Below are positions 24,823 through 33,366 of a stretch of DNA of 47,738 bases, one piece after another. The stretch covers positions 1 to 47,738 of the forward strand of contig JASHOA010000034.1 in NCBI GenBank assembly GCA_030041375.1, read 5' to 3'. The notes under the pieces are model-generated. The model was not told the origin of the DNA. It was given only the letters and a program-made list of their open reading frames with translations, and did no database searches. Each line of letters opens with the position of its first letter. Positions within the stretch are counted from its first letter, which is position 1. Origin of the DNA: Acetobacteraceae bacterium. GTDB taxonomy: Bacteria; Pseudomonadota; Alphaproteobacteria; Acetobacterales; Acetobacteraceae. The position numbers and the translations under genes are program-made.

Positions 24823-25761
24823 ATGCCCGGCCCGGTCAGAGCAGTCGGTGCGGCATTCAGGCGTCCGGCATCTTTTGCCGTGCTGGTGGGAATTCTTCTC
24901 GCCATCGCCGCGACCTGGCCAACCGCGGGAACCCCGGACGCGCCGGGCCGCCTGCTCCTCCTCTACCTGCCGCAATGGCTTGCGGTTTGTGTCGTGACTG
25001 CGCTCGCGAGCGTTGCAGTTCCCCTGTTCGCCGCGATGCTGCCCGCGCCGCGGCGGCGGGATCCGGACGACTTCGAACTGGAACCGATGCCGCCACCGGA
25101 GGGCGGGAAAAGAGCCGCCTTCCTGTTGCTCGCCCTGCTGCTGCTCGCTGCAACGGGTGCCGGCTGGCTGGTTACGCACATCGAATGGAATTCCGGGGCC
25201 GTAACCGCCGCCGGCGCATCCCACGCACTCACCGAACCGAAGCCCCCACCCCCGGCATCGGCGGCACCGCCACGCACGCTTCGTATCCCCTTGGCCGATC
25301 ATGCAGTGACCCTCCTCATCGCGCTCACCTCCGTCGCCGCCATGGCTGCTGCAATCTGGATCTTCTCTGAAAATTCCTGGTATTTCCCGAACCAGGCCGG
25401 CCGCCGCCGCCGGCACCTGGCGCAGGCGATGGCCGAAGCGGTCGTTGCCGGACTGGTCGATCTCACGGACGATCCCGATCCGAGGCGGGCGGTGATCGCC
25501 TGTTATCGCCGTTGCGAGGCCGCCGTGGCGGAGGCGCGACGCCGCCGCTACCCCTGGCAGACGCCGCGTGAATTTGTCGAGGCAGCGCTCATTGCCTTGA
25601 GCTTGCCGCGGACGGCGGTCCGTTCCCTTCTGTCCGTGTTCGAGCGCGCACGCTTCAGCAACGAACCGGTCGATGCCGCGGACCGCAGAACGGCTCTGGC
25701 GGCACTTGACGAAATCCGGACGGCGCTTGCCGAAGAGAAAGAGCATGGAACGCGGCACTGA
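24823..25761 (+). CDS. DUF4129 domain membrane protein
   Basis: A 312-residue protein with four predicted membrane helices at about 15-35, 45-72, 88-110 and 160-185. A soluble C-terminal DUF4129 domain carries DPRRAVIACYRRCEAAVAEARRRRYPWQTPREFVEAAL and LLSVFERARFS, the family signature. DUF4129 modules usually occur with MoxR ATPases, DUF58 proteins and transglutaminase-like proteins; here the first two are present. The start at ATG 24823 is chosen at the start of the coherent protein. In-frame codons continue upstream through repeat R3, which I do not count as coding. The end overlaps the next gene by 17 bases. Confidence 0.85.
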   Translation: MPGPVRAVGAAFRRPASFAVLVGILLAIAATWPTAGTPDAPGRLLLLYLPQWLAVCVVTALASVAVPLFAAMLPAPRRRDPDDFELEPMPPPEGGKRAAFLLLALLLLAATGAGWLVTHIEWNSGAVTAAGASHALTEPKPPPPASAAPPRTLRIPLADHAVTLLIALTSVAAMAAAIWIFSENSWYFPNQAGRRRRHLAQAMAEAVVAGLVDLTDDPDPRRAVIACYRRCEAAVAEARRRRYPWQTPREFVEAALIALSLPRTAVRSLLSVFERARFSNEPVDAADRRTALAALDEIRTALAEEKEHGTRH

Positions 25762-26212
25762 AAGGATCACGCTTGTCACGCTGATCGGCTGGCTCGTGCT
25801 CGCCGGCCTGATGGCGGCGATCGCAGCACCGATCGCGCTCTGGGTCGGGCCGTCCCATCATTCCCTTGTCGTCCGCCTGGCAGGGGCGCTGTTCGCAGCT
25901 TCTGTGTTCTGTCGCCTCGGAGCGGCCGTCCGGGCTGCCATCGAGGCAGGACCATCCTCGCCCGTGGAACTGGCACTCAACCGCCCGGAACCGCGCGTGC
26001 TCGCCGATCCGGGCCTGCGGCGTGCCGCCGGCGATCTCCGCTCGAGCCTTGGGCGAGGCGGCAGTTTCCACCGGGTGCTCCGGCCGCGGTTGCTGGCGAT
26101 TGCTGAAAGCCGTGGTGTCCGCCTCCCGCCGGAGCTTCTGCCGCGCCAAGGCTCACGGGTACGGCGGGAAGATCTGGCACGCATCCTGGCGGCTCTCGAG
26201 GAGGCGGAATGA
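25745..26212 (+). CDS. small membrane protein of the MoxR locus
   Basis: A 155-residue protein of unknown family. Two hydrophobic helices (about residues 8-35 and 40-62) are followed by a charged cytoplasmic part with RRAAGDLRSSLGRGGSFHRVLRPRLLAIAESRGV and RREDLARILAALEEAE. The proline-rich middle and the C-terminal helix resemble the short helper proteins that commonly sit before moxR in DUF4129/DUF58 loci. It overlaps the DUF4129 gene by 17 bases and shares ATGA with moxR, so translation is coupled on both sides. Confidence 0.75.
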   Translation: MERGTERITLVTLIGWLVLAGLMAAIAAPIALWVGPSHHSLVVRLAGALFAASVFCRLGAAVRAAIEAGPSSPVELALNRPEPRVLADPGLRRAAGDLRSSLGRGGSFHRVLRPRLLAIAESRGVRLPPELLPRQGSRVRREDLARILAALEEAE

Positions 26213-27165
26213 CCCCGCGCGAACTCGCCGCACACGCCGATCCGATCCTTGCGGCCCTCTTTCGGGTCATCGTCGGCAAGGAGGAAGTGCTGCGGCTGAT
26301 CCTGGCCGCACTGCTCGCCGACGGCCATGTGCTGATCGAGGATGTGCCTGGCGTTGCCAAGACGACGATCGCCGCTTCCTTCGGCACCGTGCTCGGCCTC
26401 TCCTTCCGCAGAGTGCAGTTCACCCCCGATCTGCTGCCGGCAGACCTTACAGGCAGCTTCATCTACGACCAGAGGAATGCCGCGTTCACCTTTCGCCGCG
26501 GCCCCGTCTTCACCGGCCTCCTGCTCGCCGACGAGATCAACCGCGCCGCGCCGAAAACACAGTCTGCGCTGCTCGAAGCGATGCAGGAGCGGCAGGTCAC
26601 TGTCGAAGGCGAGAGCTTTCCGCTCGAGCCGCCATTCCTGGTGATTGCAACGCAGAACCCGATCGAACTCGAAGGCACATATCCCCTGCCGGAAGCCGAG
26701 CTGGATCGTTTCCTGGTGCGACTTCAGATCGGTTATCCGAATGCCGAAGAAGAGCTCAAAATCCTGCGCCTGAGACAGGAACGCCGGAGCGATCAGCCGC
26801 ACCTCGAGCCGGTCGTGACGCGGGCCGGGCTTCGAGAGATGCAGGCTGCGCTCGAAGATGTGTTCCTCGATCCCTCGATCGAAACCTACATCGTGCACCT
26901 CGTGCGCGCAACGCGCCAGGACGCGCGATTGATGCTCGGCGCCTCGCCGCGCGCGAGCCTGGCGCTCATGAAGATGGTACGCTCCGTTGCCGCGCTCGAA
27001 GGCAGAAGCTTCGTCACTCCGGATGACGTCAAGCGCGTTGCCGTGCCCGTACTGGCGCATCGGCTGGTGCTTCGCCCGGAGAACTGGGGCGGGCGCATCA
27101 TCACCGCGGACGTGGTGACCAATCTGCTCAACCAGGTCACGGCGCCGGCCGCGGAAGTCGGATGA
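26209..27165 (+). CDS. MoxR-family AAA+ ATPase
   Basis: A 318-residue AAA+ ATPase of the MoxR clade, chaperone-like proteins thought to remodel or activate partner complexes with VWA/DUF58 proteins. The Walker A variant is PGVAKT (47-52), Walker B is LLLADEIN (104-111), and sensor 1 is VIATQNPIELEGTYPLPEAELDRF. The sensor 2/lid region includes ARLMLGASPRASLALMKMVRSVA and ITADDV-like VTPDDVKRVAVPVLAHRL. Its start overlaps the stop of the preceding gene. Repeat R2 is inserted between this gene and the DUF58 gene. Confidence 0.93.
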   Translation: MTPRELAAHADPILAALFRVIVGKEEVLRLILAALLADGHVLIEDVPGVAKTTIAASFGTVLGLSFRRVQFTPDLLPADLTGSFIYDQRNAAFTFRRGPVFTGLLLADEINRAAPKTQSALLEAMQERQVTVEGESFPLEPPFLVIATQNPIELEGTYPLPEAELDRFLVRLQIGYPNAEEELKILRLRQERRSDQPHLEPVVTRAGLREMQAALEDVFLDPSIETYIVHLVRATRQDARLMLGASPRASLALMKMVRSVAALEGRSFVTPDDVKRVAVPVLAHRLVLRPENWGGRIITADVVTNLLNQVTAPAAEVG

Positions 27166-27176
27166 ACTCCGTCCTC

Positions 27177-27304
27177 GTGTCCTGCCCCCGACGTTTGCTG
27201 CCGCCGGCAGCAAACGAAAGGGGATGAGAGGCCACGGGGAATAAAGAGGGGTGTGCCGACCGCTATGGCTGAGCAGCGGTTACCGGGCGTGAGAGTCGGC
27301 ACAC
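27177..27304. repeat. dispersed repeat R2, copy b (about 128 bp)
   Basis: It matches 21123-21251. The 10-bp hairpin GTTTGCTGCC (27194-27203)/GGCAGCAAAC (27207-27216) is identical. The terminal inverted repeat GTGTGCCGAC (27251-27260)/GTCGGCACAC (27295-27304) again encloses exactly 34 bases. This copy starts 11 bases after the moxR stop, and the predicted start codons of the DUF58 gene (GTG 27253, ATG 27265) lie within its terminal arm and spacer. Confidence 0.88.
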
Positions 27305-28575
27305 TCGTCCGCGCCACACCGCTCGTGCGCGCGCTCGTGGCCACGGGCGGCCTTGCACTCCTGCTTGGTATTCTGCTCGGCCGGCCGGAGTTCTTCGCGC
27401 TGGCGCTGCCGCTCCTGCTCGCCCTGCTGCTGGGCGCGGTTCCCGAGAAGATCGAGCCCGGCAGCATCCGCCTCCGCTCCGACAAGGAAACATTGTTCGA
27501 GGGCGAGGAGGTGACGATCGACATCGAAGCAGAGCTTGCCGGCGCACACGGCAGCGTGCAGATCGTTCCCGTCCTGCCGCCGCTCTTTCATCCGCTTGAT
27601 GCGCCGCGCTCGCCGATGCTTGTTCCCGCTCGGGACCGACTTCTCACCTGGCGCTGCCGGGGACGCCCGGACGCCGCCACGGTCTTGCACTTCGATGCCG
27701 TCTTCCTGCGCGCCTTCGATCCTTCCGGTCTGTGGCTGAGCGAATGGGGAGAGAACGGCCGGCTCACGCTCACCGTTTTGCCGCGCGCGCTGGCGGTTGG
27801 CAGGCTGCCCCGGCCGCGCATGACGCGTGCCCTGTTTGGCATGCACGCCTCGATCGCGGCCGGAGAAGGTGTGGCGTTCGCCGATCTCCGCCCCTTCGCC
27901 GCGGGCGATCGGCTGCGCCAGATCAACTGGCCAGTGTCGCTCCGGCGGCAAAGCCTGCATGCGAATCGCTATCATGCCGAGCGGCAGGCGGAGATCGTAC
28001 TCCTGATCGACACCTTCATGACGATCGGGCAGAGGCCGGATGCGAGCCTCGATCATATCCTGCGCGCGGCTGCGGGATTGGCCGCCACCGCACTCAGGTG
28101 CGGCGATCGCGTCGGGCTACTCGAATTCGGTGGGATAGCGCGCTCGCTCGCCGGCGGCACCGGACAGGGACACTATGTCCGCATCCTGTACGCACTGGCC
28201 CGGGCCGCACCCGTGTACACGGAGTTTGCCCAGGATCTCGCCGCACTGCCGGAGCACGTGCTCTCCCGGCGGGCCCTCGTCCTGGCGCTGACACCGCTTG
28301 CCGATGAGCGGTTCGATCGCGCCGTGATCAGGCTCGCAGAGCGCGGCCAGGATATCGCACTCTTTGCCCTGGCCACGACCGGGCTTTCGCCCGGATTGGT
28401 GCGACGGCAAGATCAGGCGCCGTTATTGCTTCGGCTCTGGCACCTTGAGCGCGAGGAACGACTGCGCGCATTGAGACGCGCGGGCGTGCGCGCCGTGAGC
28501 TGGTCGCCCGGAAGCCCGCTCGACGCAGCCATCGGGTTGTTGCAGGCTACAGACGCAAAAAGGCGGGCAGCATGA
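27253..28575 (+). CDS. DUF58 domain membrane protein
   Basis: A 440-residue protein counted from GTG 27253, or 436 from ATG 27265. Two N-terminal membrane helices occupy about residues 20-60. An immunoglobulin-like part follows with LFEGEEVTIDIEAEL. The DUF58/VWA-like region has FADLRPFAAGDRLRQINWPVS and HANRYHAERQAEIVLLIDTFM, where the last segment gives the metal-site-like DT-M of a VWA-type fold. Partners are the MoxR ATPase and the DUF4129 protein upstream. The first 17 or so codons come from repeat R2, so the N-terminus has probably been altered by, or recruited from, the repeat. AGAGGGG precedes GTG 27253 closely. It overlaps the next gene by ATGA. Confidence 0.88.
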   Translation: MPTAMAEQRLPGVRVGTLVRATPLVRALVATGGLALLLGILLGRPEFFALALPLLLALLLGAVPEKIEPGSIRLRSDKETLFEGEEVTIDIEAELAGAHGSVQIVPVLPPLFHPLDAPRSPMLVPARDRLLTWRCRGRPDAATVLHFDAVFLRAFDPSGLWLSEWGENGRLTLTVLPRALAVGRLPRPRMTRALFGMHASIAAGEGVAFADLRPFAAGDRLRQINWPVSLRRQSLHANRYHAERQAEIVLLIDTFMTIGQRPDASLDHILRAAAGLAATALRCGDRVGLLEFGGIARSLAGGTGQGHYVRILYALARAAPVYTEFAQDLAALPEHVLSRRALVLALTPLADERFDRAVIRLAERGQDIALFALATTGLSPGLVRRQDQAPLLLRLWHLEREERLRALRRAGVRAVSWSPGSPLDAAIGLLQATDAKRRAA

Positions 28576-29105
28576 CGCGCGCCCTCGGCCTTGTCGCGGC
28601 TGCCGCGGTCGGGCTTTTGCCGATCTCGCTCTGGCCGGAGCGCTGGATTGTGGCGGCAGCACTGCTGACCACGCTGGTTTCCGCCGCCGGCGTTCTTCGA
28701 CCTTCGCTCGGGCTGGCGCGCGCCGGCAGCATGCTCGGCATGCTCGTCTTCGCGGTAGCGCTGATCACCGTCCCGCCCGCCGGCGCCATGCCGGCCGCAC
28801 TCCTGATGGGTATTGCCATCCTCTGCCTGCTCGATCTGGCGGCGCTCCGCGCACACTCGGCAGAGAGCGGCATCGAGCCGGGCGCGCTCCAGGCGCATCT
28901 TGCCAGGCTCGGCCTTTGCATCGTGCTTGCTGCAGTCCTGCTGCCGCTGCTCGCAGTACCGGCGAGTGCGCTGCCGCTGCAATGGAGCGGCATGTTTCGC
29001 CCCTTGCTGGCAGTTGCCGGCGGGCTGATCGCCTTCGCCGGTGCGGCGCGCGGCTTCTACACCACGAGTTCGATCAGGAACGGCCCGCGCCGCGCGAGCG
29101 AGTGA
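28572..29105 (+). CDS. integral membrane protein, last gene of the MoxR/DUF58 operon
   Basis: A 177-residue, strongly hydrophobic protein with about five membrane segments: residues 1-20, 25-48, 50-72, 75-95, and a pair at about 115-165. I recognise no domain. The start is coupled to the DUF58 gene by ATGA. The last 49 bases overlap the converging ThDP-enzyme gene, so the terminal SIRNGPRRASE is probably not conserved. The position suggests a membrane component of the same complex as DUF4129 and DUF58. Confidence 0.7.
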   Translation: MTRALGLVAAAAVGLLPISLWPERWIVAAALLTTLVSAAGVLRPSLGLARAGSMLGMLVFAVALITVPPAGAMPAALLMGIAILCLLDLAALRAHSAESGIEPGALQAHLARLGLCIVLAAVLLPLLAVPASALPLQWSGMFRPLLAVAGGLIAFAGAARGFYTTSSIRNGPRRASE

Positions 29106-30595
29106 GAGAAGAGATCGGCGAAGCGCTCCATCGTTTCCGCCCGTGCCGCCTCCACGCCAAGCCCGCCGGCAATACGCAGCCAGTCGAGATCCGGATTCGA
29201 GAGATCGAGCATATCGAGCGCGGTGCGGCCCGGGTTGGCGCCGACGCCTGCCAGCTCGTGCAGCAGGATCGCGTATTTCCGGTTCGATATCAGAATGGTC
29301 GTGATATCCAGCCGCTCCCGCGCCTGGGTCCAGAGCGCCTGGACCGTGTACATCGCAGAGCCGTCCGCCTGTAGGCCGATCACCCGCCGGCCCGGGGCGC
29401 CGATCGCAGCGCCGGTGGCAAGCGGCAAGCCATCGCCGATCGCACCACCGGTGATCTGCATCCAGTCATGCGGTGCCGCCGCCGCGGCATCGGAGAAAAT
29501 GGCCCGGCCGAAGCTGATGCTCTCGTCCACCACCACCGCCGCCTCGGGCAGAAGGGCGGAGAGAGACTGCGCGACCGCCTCCGGCGTCGGTGCACCCTTT
29601 GCCACCTCCGGCCGTGTCGCGCTGTTCGGCAGCTTCTGAGCCGGCGCGCCCAGCTCGTCCGCAACGCGGGTGAGCGCATCGAGAAGATCCTGGTCCGGGC
29701 GGGCGAGCACATGCACGGTGGCGTCGGGCGGGAACAGGTACCCGGGCTTGCCCGGGTAAGCGAAGAACGCAACCGGCTTCACCGCACCCACCAGAACGAC
29801 GTGCTTCATGCCGGCCAGCACGGAAAGCGCGCGATCGACGACATAGGGGATACGCTCGACCGGGACGCGCCCGGCGCCGTGCGCGATCCGCGCGTTCGAT
29901 CCCTGGGCGATCAACTGCGCGCCCGTCGCCGCCCCGATGCGATGCGCGAGCGCCAGCCCCTCTTCCGTCAGCGCCGCGCCGCCAAGCACGAGGATGGCGG
30001 GCTCGTTGCCGCGCAGAATGTGCGCAATGCGGGTGAGCACGCCCTGATCGACCGGCGCGGCCTGTGGTGCCGGCAGCGGATTGCCGACCGCCCCGCCCTC
30101 CGTCCAGGCGGTGTCAGCCGGCAGGATCAGGGTCGCGATCTGGCCGGGCGGAATCCGTGCCGCATCGATGGCAGCGGCGGCATCCGCGCCGACATCGGCG
30201 GCGTGCCGGGCCGTGCGCACGAAACCCGAGACCGGGCGCGCCCAGCCTTCCGTATCGGCGGTGAGCGGGGCATCGAGCGGACGGTGATACGTTGCCTGGT
30301 CACCGACGATGTTCACCATCGGCGAGCCGGCCCGGCGGGCGTTGTGCAGATTGGCGAGCCCGTTGGCCAGCCCCGGCCCGCAATGCAACAGCGTCGCGGC
30401 CGGCTTGCCGGCCATGCGCGCGTAGCCGTCGGCAGCGCCGGTGACGACGCCCTCGAACAGCCCCAGCACACAGTGCATCCCGGGAATGCGATCCAGCGCC
30501 GCAACGAAATGCATCTCGCTGGTGCCGGGATTGGCGAAGCAGGTATCGACGCCGCCTTTGAGCAGCGTATGCACGAGACTTTCCGCGCCGTTCAT
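29057..30595 (-). CDS. thiamine-diphosphate-dependent enzyme (acetolactate synthase large-subunit-like)
   Basis: A 512-residue ThDP enzyme. The N-terminal PYR domain holds PGTSEMHFVAALDR and the cofactor-activating Glu48 in LGLFEGVVTGAADGYARMAGKPA. A central domain follows, and then the PP domain with ITGGAIGDGLPLATGAAIGAPGR and the diphosphate/Mg motif LQADGSAMYTVQALWTQARERLD, followed by ILISNRKYAI. The order matches the acetolactate synthase/benzoylformate decarboxylase group. No FAD-binding signature is obvious, so a 2-keto acid decarboxylase or carboligase role is as likely as true acetolactate synthesis. The start is placed at MNGAESLVHTLL. It is divergent from the 2-hydroxyacid dehydrogenase gene, a partner that could reduce or supply a 2-keto acid. 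Confidence 0.85.
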   Translation of the reverse strand: MNGAESLVHTLLKGGVDTCFANPGTSEMHFVAALDRIPGMHCVLGLFEGVVTGAADGYARMAGKPAATLLHCGPGLANGLANLHNARRAGSPMVNIVGDQATYHRPLDAPLTADTEGWARPVSGFVRTARHAADVGADAAAAIDAARIPPGQIATLILPADTAWTEGGAVGNPLPAPQAAPVDQGVLTRIAHILRGNEPAILVLGGAALTEEGLALAHRIGAATGAQLIAQGSNARIAHGAGRVPVERIPYVVDRALSVLAGMKHVVLVGAVKPVAFFAYPGKPGYLFPPDATVHVLARPDQDLLDALTRVADELGAPAQKLPNSATRPEVAKGAPTPEAVAQSLSALLPEAAVVVDESISFGRAIFSDAAAAAPHDWMQITGGAIGDGLPLATGAAIGAPGRRVIGLQADGSAMYTVQALWTQARERLDITTILISNRKYAILLHELAGVGANPGRTALDMLDLSNPDLDWLRIAGGLGVEAARAETMERFADLFSHSLARRGPFLIELVV

Positions 30596-30707
30596 CCGCA
30601 CCCCCGAAGTGTCCCCGCCAAAGGCTGGCAGCAGAGGGCCGGTTGCGCAAGTAAGCCGCCCCTCGCAGGATCGCCCTTTGCCCGCGACGCGAAGGGACCG
30701 ACAGCAC

Positions 30708-31715
30708 ATGAAGCTGACCGTGCTCTACCCGGAGGCGATGTATCCGGATTGTTCGGTAGAGCAACGGATTTTCGGCCCGGAGGTGCGCGTGATCATGCGC
30801 GACAGCCTCGCCCTCGCCGATCTCGCCGAAGCCGATTGCACGGTGGCGGACGGGCTGATGCTGTTCCGCCATTTCGCCACCGCCGCCGATCTGGCGCGAT
30901 TCCCCCGGCTCAGGGCCCTGGTGCGCATGGGTGTCGGTTACGACCGGGTGGACCGAAAGGCGGCCGCGGCCCGTGGCATCCTGGTCTGCAACGTGCCGGA
31001 CTACGGCACCACCGAGGTCGCCGATCATGCGCTGGCGATGGCGCTGGCCCTTCGGCGCGGCCTCCTGCTGCACCATGAGAAGCAGCGGGCGGAGCCGCCG
31101 GCGTCGTGGGGCTGGCTGGATGATCCTTTGATCCGCCGTTCCTCGGCCCAGACCTTCGGCATCCTGGGTCTCGGCAGGATCGGCACCGCGGCGGCGTTGC
31201 GCGCCAAGGCGTTCGCGTTTCGCGTGCTGGCCTACGATCCCTATCAGCCGAACGGAGTGGAACTCGCACTCGGCATCGCGCGGGCTCGCACGCTCGAGGA
31301 ATTTCTCCGGGCCAGCGACATTCTCTCGATCCACACTCCCTTGACCGCCGAGACACGCGGGATGCTGGGCGCGCGGGAACTCGCGTTGCTGCCAAAGGGT
31401 GCGATCGTCGTGAATACCGCGCGCGGCCCGATCCTGGACCACGATGCGCTGCTGGCGCTCATGGAGAGCGGTAAAATCGCCGGCGCCGGGCTCGACGTGC
31501 TGCCGGAGGAACCGCCGATCGAGCCGGTTCCCGCGTTGCTTGCCGCCTACCGGGCGCGCGCGCCCTGGCTCGAGGGCCGCCTGATCGTGACCCCGCACTC
31601 CGCTTTCCACACCCCCGACGCCTGGGTGGACATCCGGGTGAAGTCCGCGGAGACGATGCGCGCGGCATTGCTTGGCCCAAGGCCGCAGAACGTGATTGCG
31701 TCCGACGCCGAGTGA
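30708..31715 (+). CDS. D-isomer-specific 2-hydroxyacid dehydrogenase (NAD-dependent)
   Basis: A 335-residue dehydrogenase interconverting a 2-hydroxy acid and a 2-keto acid. LVRMGVGYDRVDRKAAAARGI and CNVPDYGTTEVADHALAMALAL come before the Rossmann motif TFGILGLGRIGTAAALRAKAF. Catalytic residues are the Arg in VVNTARGPILD, the Glu in GAGLDVLPEEPP and the His in VTPHSAFHTPDAW. YDPYQPNG at the NAD adenosine site has Asp, indicating NAD rather than NADP. It resembles the C-terminal-binding-protein-like branch. The start ATG has GAAGGGA upstream. It faces the cupin gene, with only 12 bases between the two converging stop codons. Confidence 0.9.
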   Translation: MKLTVLYPEAMYPDCSVEQRIFGPEVRVIMRDSLALADLAEADCTVADGLMLFRHFATAADLARFPRLRALVRMGVGYDRVDRKAAAARGILVCNVPDYGTTEVADHALAMALALRRGLLLHHEKQRAEPPASWGWLDDPLIRRSSAQTFGILGLGRIGTAAALRAKAFAFRVLAYDPYQPNGVELALGIARARTLEEFLRASDILSIHTPLTAETRGMLGARELALLPKGAIVVNTARGPILDHDALLALMESGKIAGAGLDVLPEEPPIEPVPALLAAYRARAPWLEGRLIVTPHSAFHTPDAWVDIRVKSAETMRAALLGPRPQNVIASDAE

Positions 31716-31727
31716 AGGGCGAGCCTC

Positions 31728-32246
31728 TCACGGGCTGAGCGCGGAATCGACGGCGGTGTAGGGGCGGCGCTTGATCCGGTCGAGATTTTCCCCTTCGATG
31801 CGCAAGAGGGTGGTGGAATCTTCGCGCCGGGGCGAATGCAGCACCCCGGGTTCGTACAGAAAGGCCATGCCCGGGGTCAGCTTGTAATCGCGGATGCGCC
31901 GGGCCTTGCCCGGAGCCGTCTCGGTCGGGCGGGCCAGGCATTCCCAATCGGTCATGATCGTCTCGCCGGACGCCTGTCCGTAAATGGCCCAGGTCGGGCC
32001 GTGATCATGCGGGCTCGAGTTCTTTACTCCCTGATAGGCGTGCGCGAGGATGGTGAAGCCAAGCTCCGGATCCTCGTAAAGCACCCGGCGCTCCGGCCCG
32101 TCGGCAGGGATGTGCGCCTCGATGAACGTCCTGTCGCGCAGCACATCGCGAACCAGCCCGCACACCTTTTCGCGGCCCGCCGGTCCGGGATCGGCCTCGA
32201 GTGCTTTCCGACAAGCTGCGGCGAACTGCTCGATCGTCGTGGTCAT
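31728..32246 (-). CDS. cysteine-dioxygenase-like cupin protein
   Basis: A 172-residue single-domain cupin. SSPHDHGPTWAIYGQASGETIM gives the first cupin motif with HxH metal ligands, and GVLHSPRREDSTTLLRIEG gives the third histidine. This arrangement and the PHDHG wording resemble cysteine dioxygenase-type thiol dioxygenases, Fe(II) enzymes that oxidise a thiol to a sulfinate. Some relatives are only predicted and may be sugar- or acid-binding cupins. It is transcribed leftward and diverges from the LysR regulator across 176 bases, so the regulator may control it. An AAGGAG-like GAGGGAGAAAGG lies just before the ATG. Confidence 0.75.
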   Translation of the reverse strand: MTTTIEQFAAACRKALEADPGPAGREKVCGLVRDVLRDRTFIEAHIPADGPERRVLYEDPELGFTILAHAYQGVKNSSPHDHGPTWAIYGQASGETIMTDWECLARPTETAPGKARRIRDYKLTPGMAFLYEPGVLHSPRREDSTTLLRIEGENLDRIKRRPYTAVDSALSP

Positions 32247-32422
32247 GAGCCTTTCTCCCTCCTCGGTTCACGGGAGACTAGCAACGGCCGGCCGCTGAGG
32301 TGAAGCAGCCGCGAGTCCTACACCCCGGAGTGCGGCAGCTCGGACCCGGGGGCGGCTGGTCCAGACGATATGCCGATCAGAGCGGGCCTGACACCGAATG
32401 TCGGAATGTGGGATAAACGTCC

Positions 32423-33310
32423 ATGGACTTTGCCGACCTCAGAGTATTCGAAGCAGTAGCACGGCTCGGCGGCATGAACCGTGCGGCCGGTGAACTGCAC
32501 ACCGTGCAATCCAACGTCACCACACGGATACGCCTGCTCGAGCAGGAGTTGGGAGCACAGCTCTTCCGGCGCCACAGCCGCGGGGTGAGCCTGACTGAGG
32601 TCGGAGGGCGGCTGCTGCCGCACGCGGTGCGGCTGCGCCAGCTTATGGAAGAGGCGCGTCACGCCTGCACGGATGATGGCAGGCCCAGGGGTCCGCTCAC
32701 GATTGGCGCCCTCGAAACCACGGTGGCGCTCAGGCTTTCGTCGCAACTTTCGGTCTTTGCTGCCGCTCATCCCGAGGTCGATCTTGTGCTTCGCACCGGG
32801 ACCACCTGCGAGCTCGTCAAAGAGGTTCTGGAGTTTCGCCTTGAAGGCGCCTTCGTCTGCGGGCCGGTGAACCATCCTGATCTCGAGGAAACGTTGGCAT
32901 TCCGTGAGCGCTTGGCGGTTCTCACGGCGCCGTCGGTGCGCAACCTCGAAGAGGAACTGCGGCGCCGTGCGCTCAAGATCGTCGTCCTGCGGGCTGGCTG
33001 CTCCTACCGCCAGCGCCTGGAGGACATTCTCGCGCGCCGTGGCATCGTCAATCTGCGGATCCTCGAATTCGGCACGATCGAGGCGATCATGAGCTCGGTT
33101 GCGGCCGGGATCGGCATCACGCTGCTGCCCAAGGGGCTCGCCGAGGCGATGAACCCGCGCCATCGGGTCGCGGTTCACGAATTGCCCGCAGCGGTTGCCC
33201 GCGTCGAAACGCTGTTTATTCGTCGGCGAGATGCTCTCGCCTCGGCGGCCCTCGCTGCCTTCGTCGGGGATTCCATTCTTGGATCCAAACGAGCAATCGC
33301 TGCGGAATAA
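32423..33310 (+). CDS. LysR-family transcriptional regulator
   Basis: A 295-residue regulator. The winged HTH is residues 1-60, with DLRVFEAVARLGGMNRAAGELHTVQSNVTTRIRLLEQELG and LFRRHSRGVSLTEVGGRLLPHA. An effector-binding domain of the periplasmic-binding-protein type occupies about 90-290. LysR proteins bind T-N11-A sites and usually control divergent or adjacent genes. The next gene is a YbfB/YjiJ-type transporter and the divergent one a cupin, both reasonable targets. This LysR-YbfB pairing is common in proteobacteria. The start ATG lies at the canonical N-terminus. Confidence 0.93.
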   Translation: MDFADLRVFEAVARLGGMNRAAGELHTVQSNVTTRIRLLEQELGAQLFRRHSRGVSLTEVGGRLLPHAVRLRQLMEEARHACTDDGRPRGPLTIGALETTVALRLSSQLSVFAAAHPEVDLVLRTGTTCELVKEVLEFRLEGAFVCGPVNHPDLEETLAFRERLAVLTAPSVRNLEEELRRRALKIVVLRAGCSYRQRLEDILARRGIVNLRILEFGTIEAIMSSVAAGIGITLLPKGLAEAMNPRHRVAVHELPAAVARVETLFIRRRDALASAALAAFVGDSILGSKRAIAAE

Positions 33311-33347
33311 TCCTGGTATCTCGCTTTGAGATATAGGTGATCAAATA

Positions 33348-33366
33348 GAATCACTTCACGTGATTC
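33348..33366. promoter_or_regulatory. candidate LysR operator before the MFS gene
   Basis: GAATCACTTCACGTGATTC is a perfect 7-bp inverted repeat with a 5-base centre and contains a T-N11-A core (33351-33363), the form of LysR binding sites. It lies 58 bases before the transporter start. A second small hairpin, TATCTC/GAGATA around GCTTT, sits just upstream after the regulator's stop. Confidence 0.5.
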
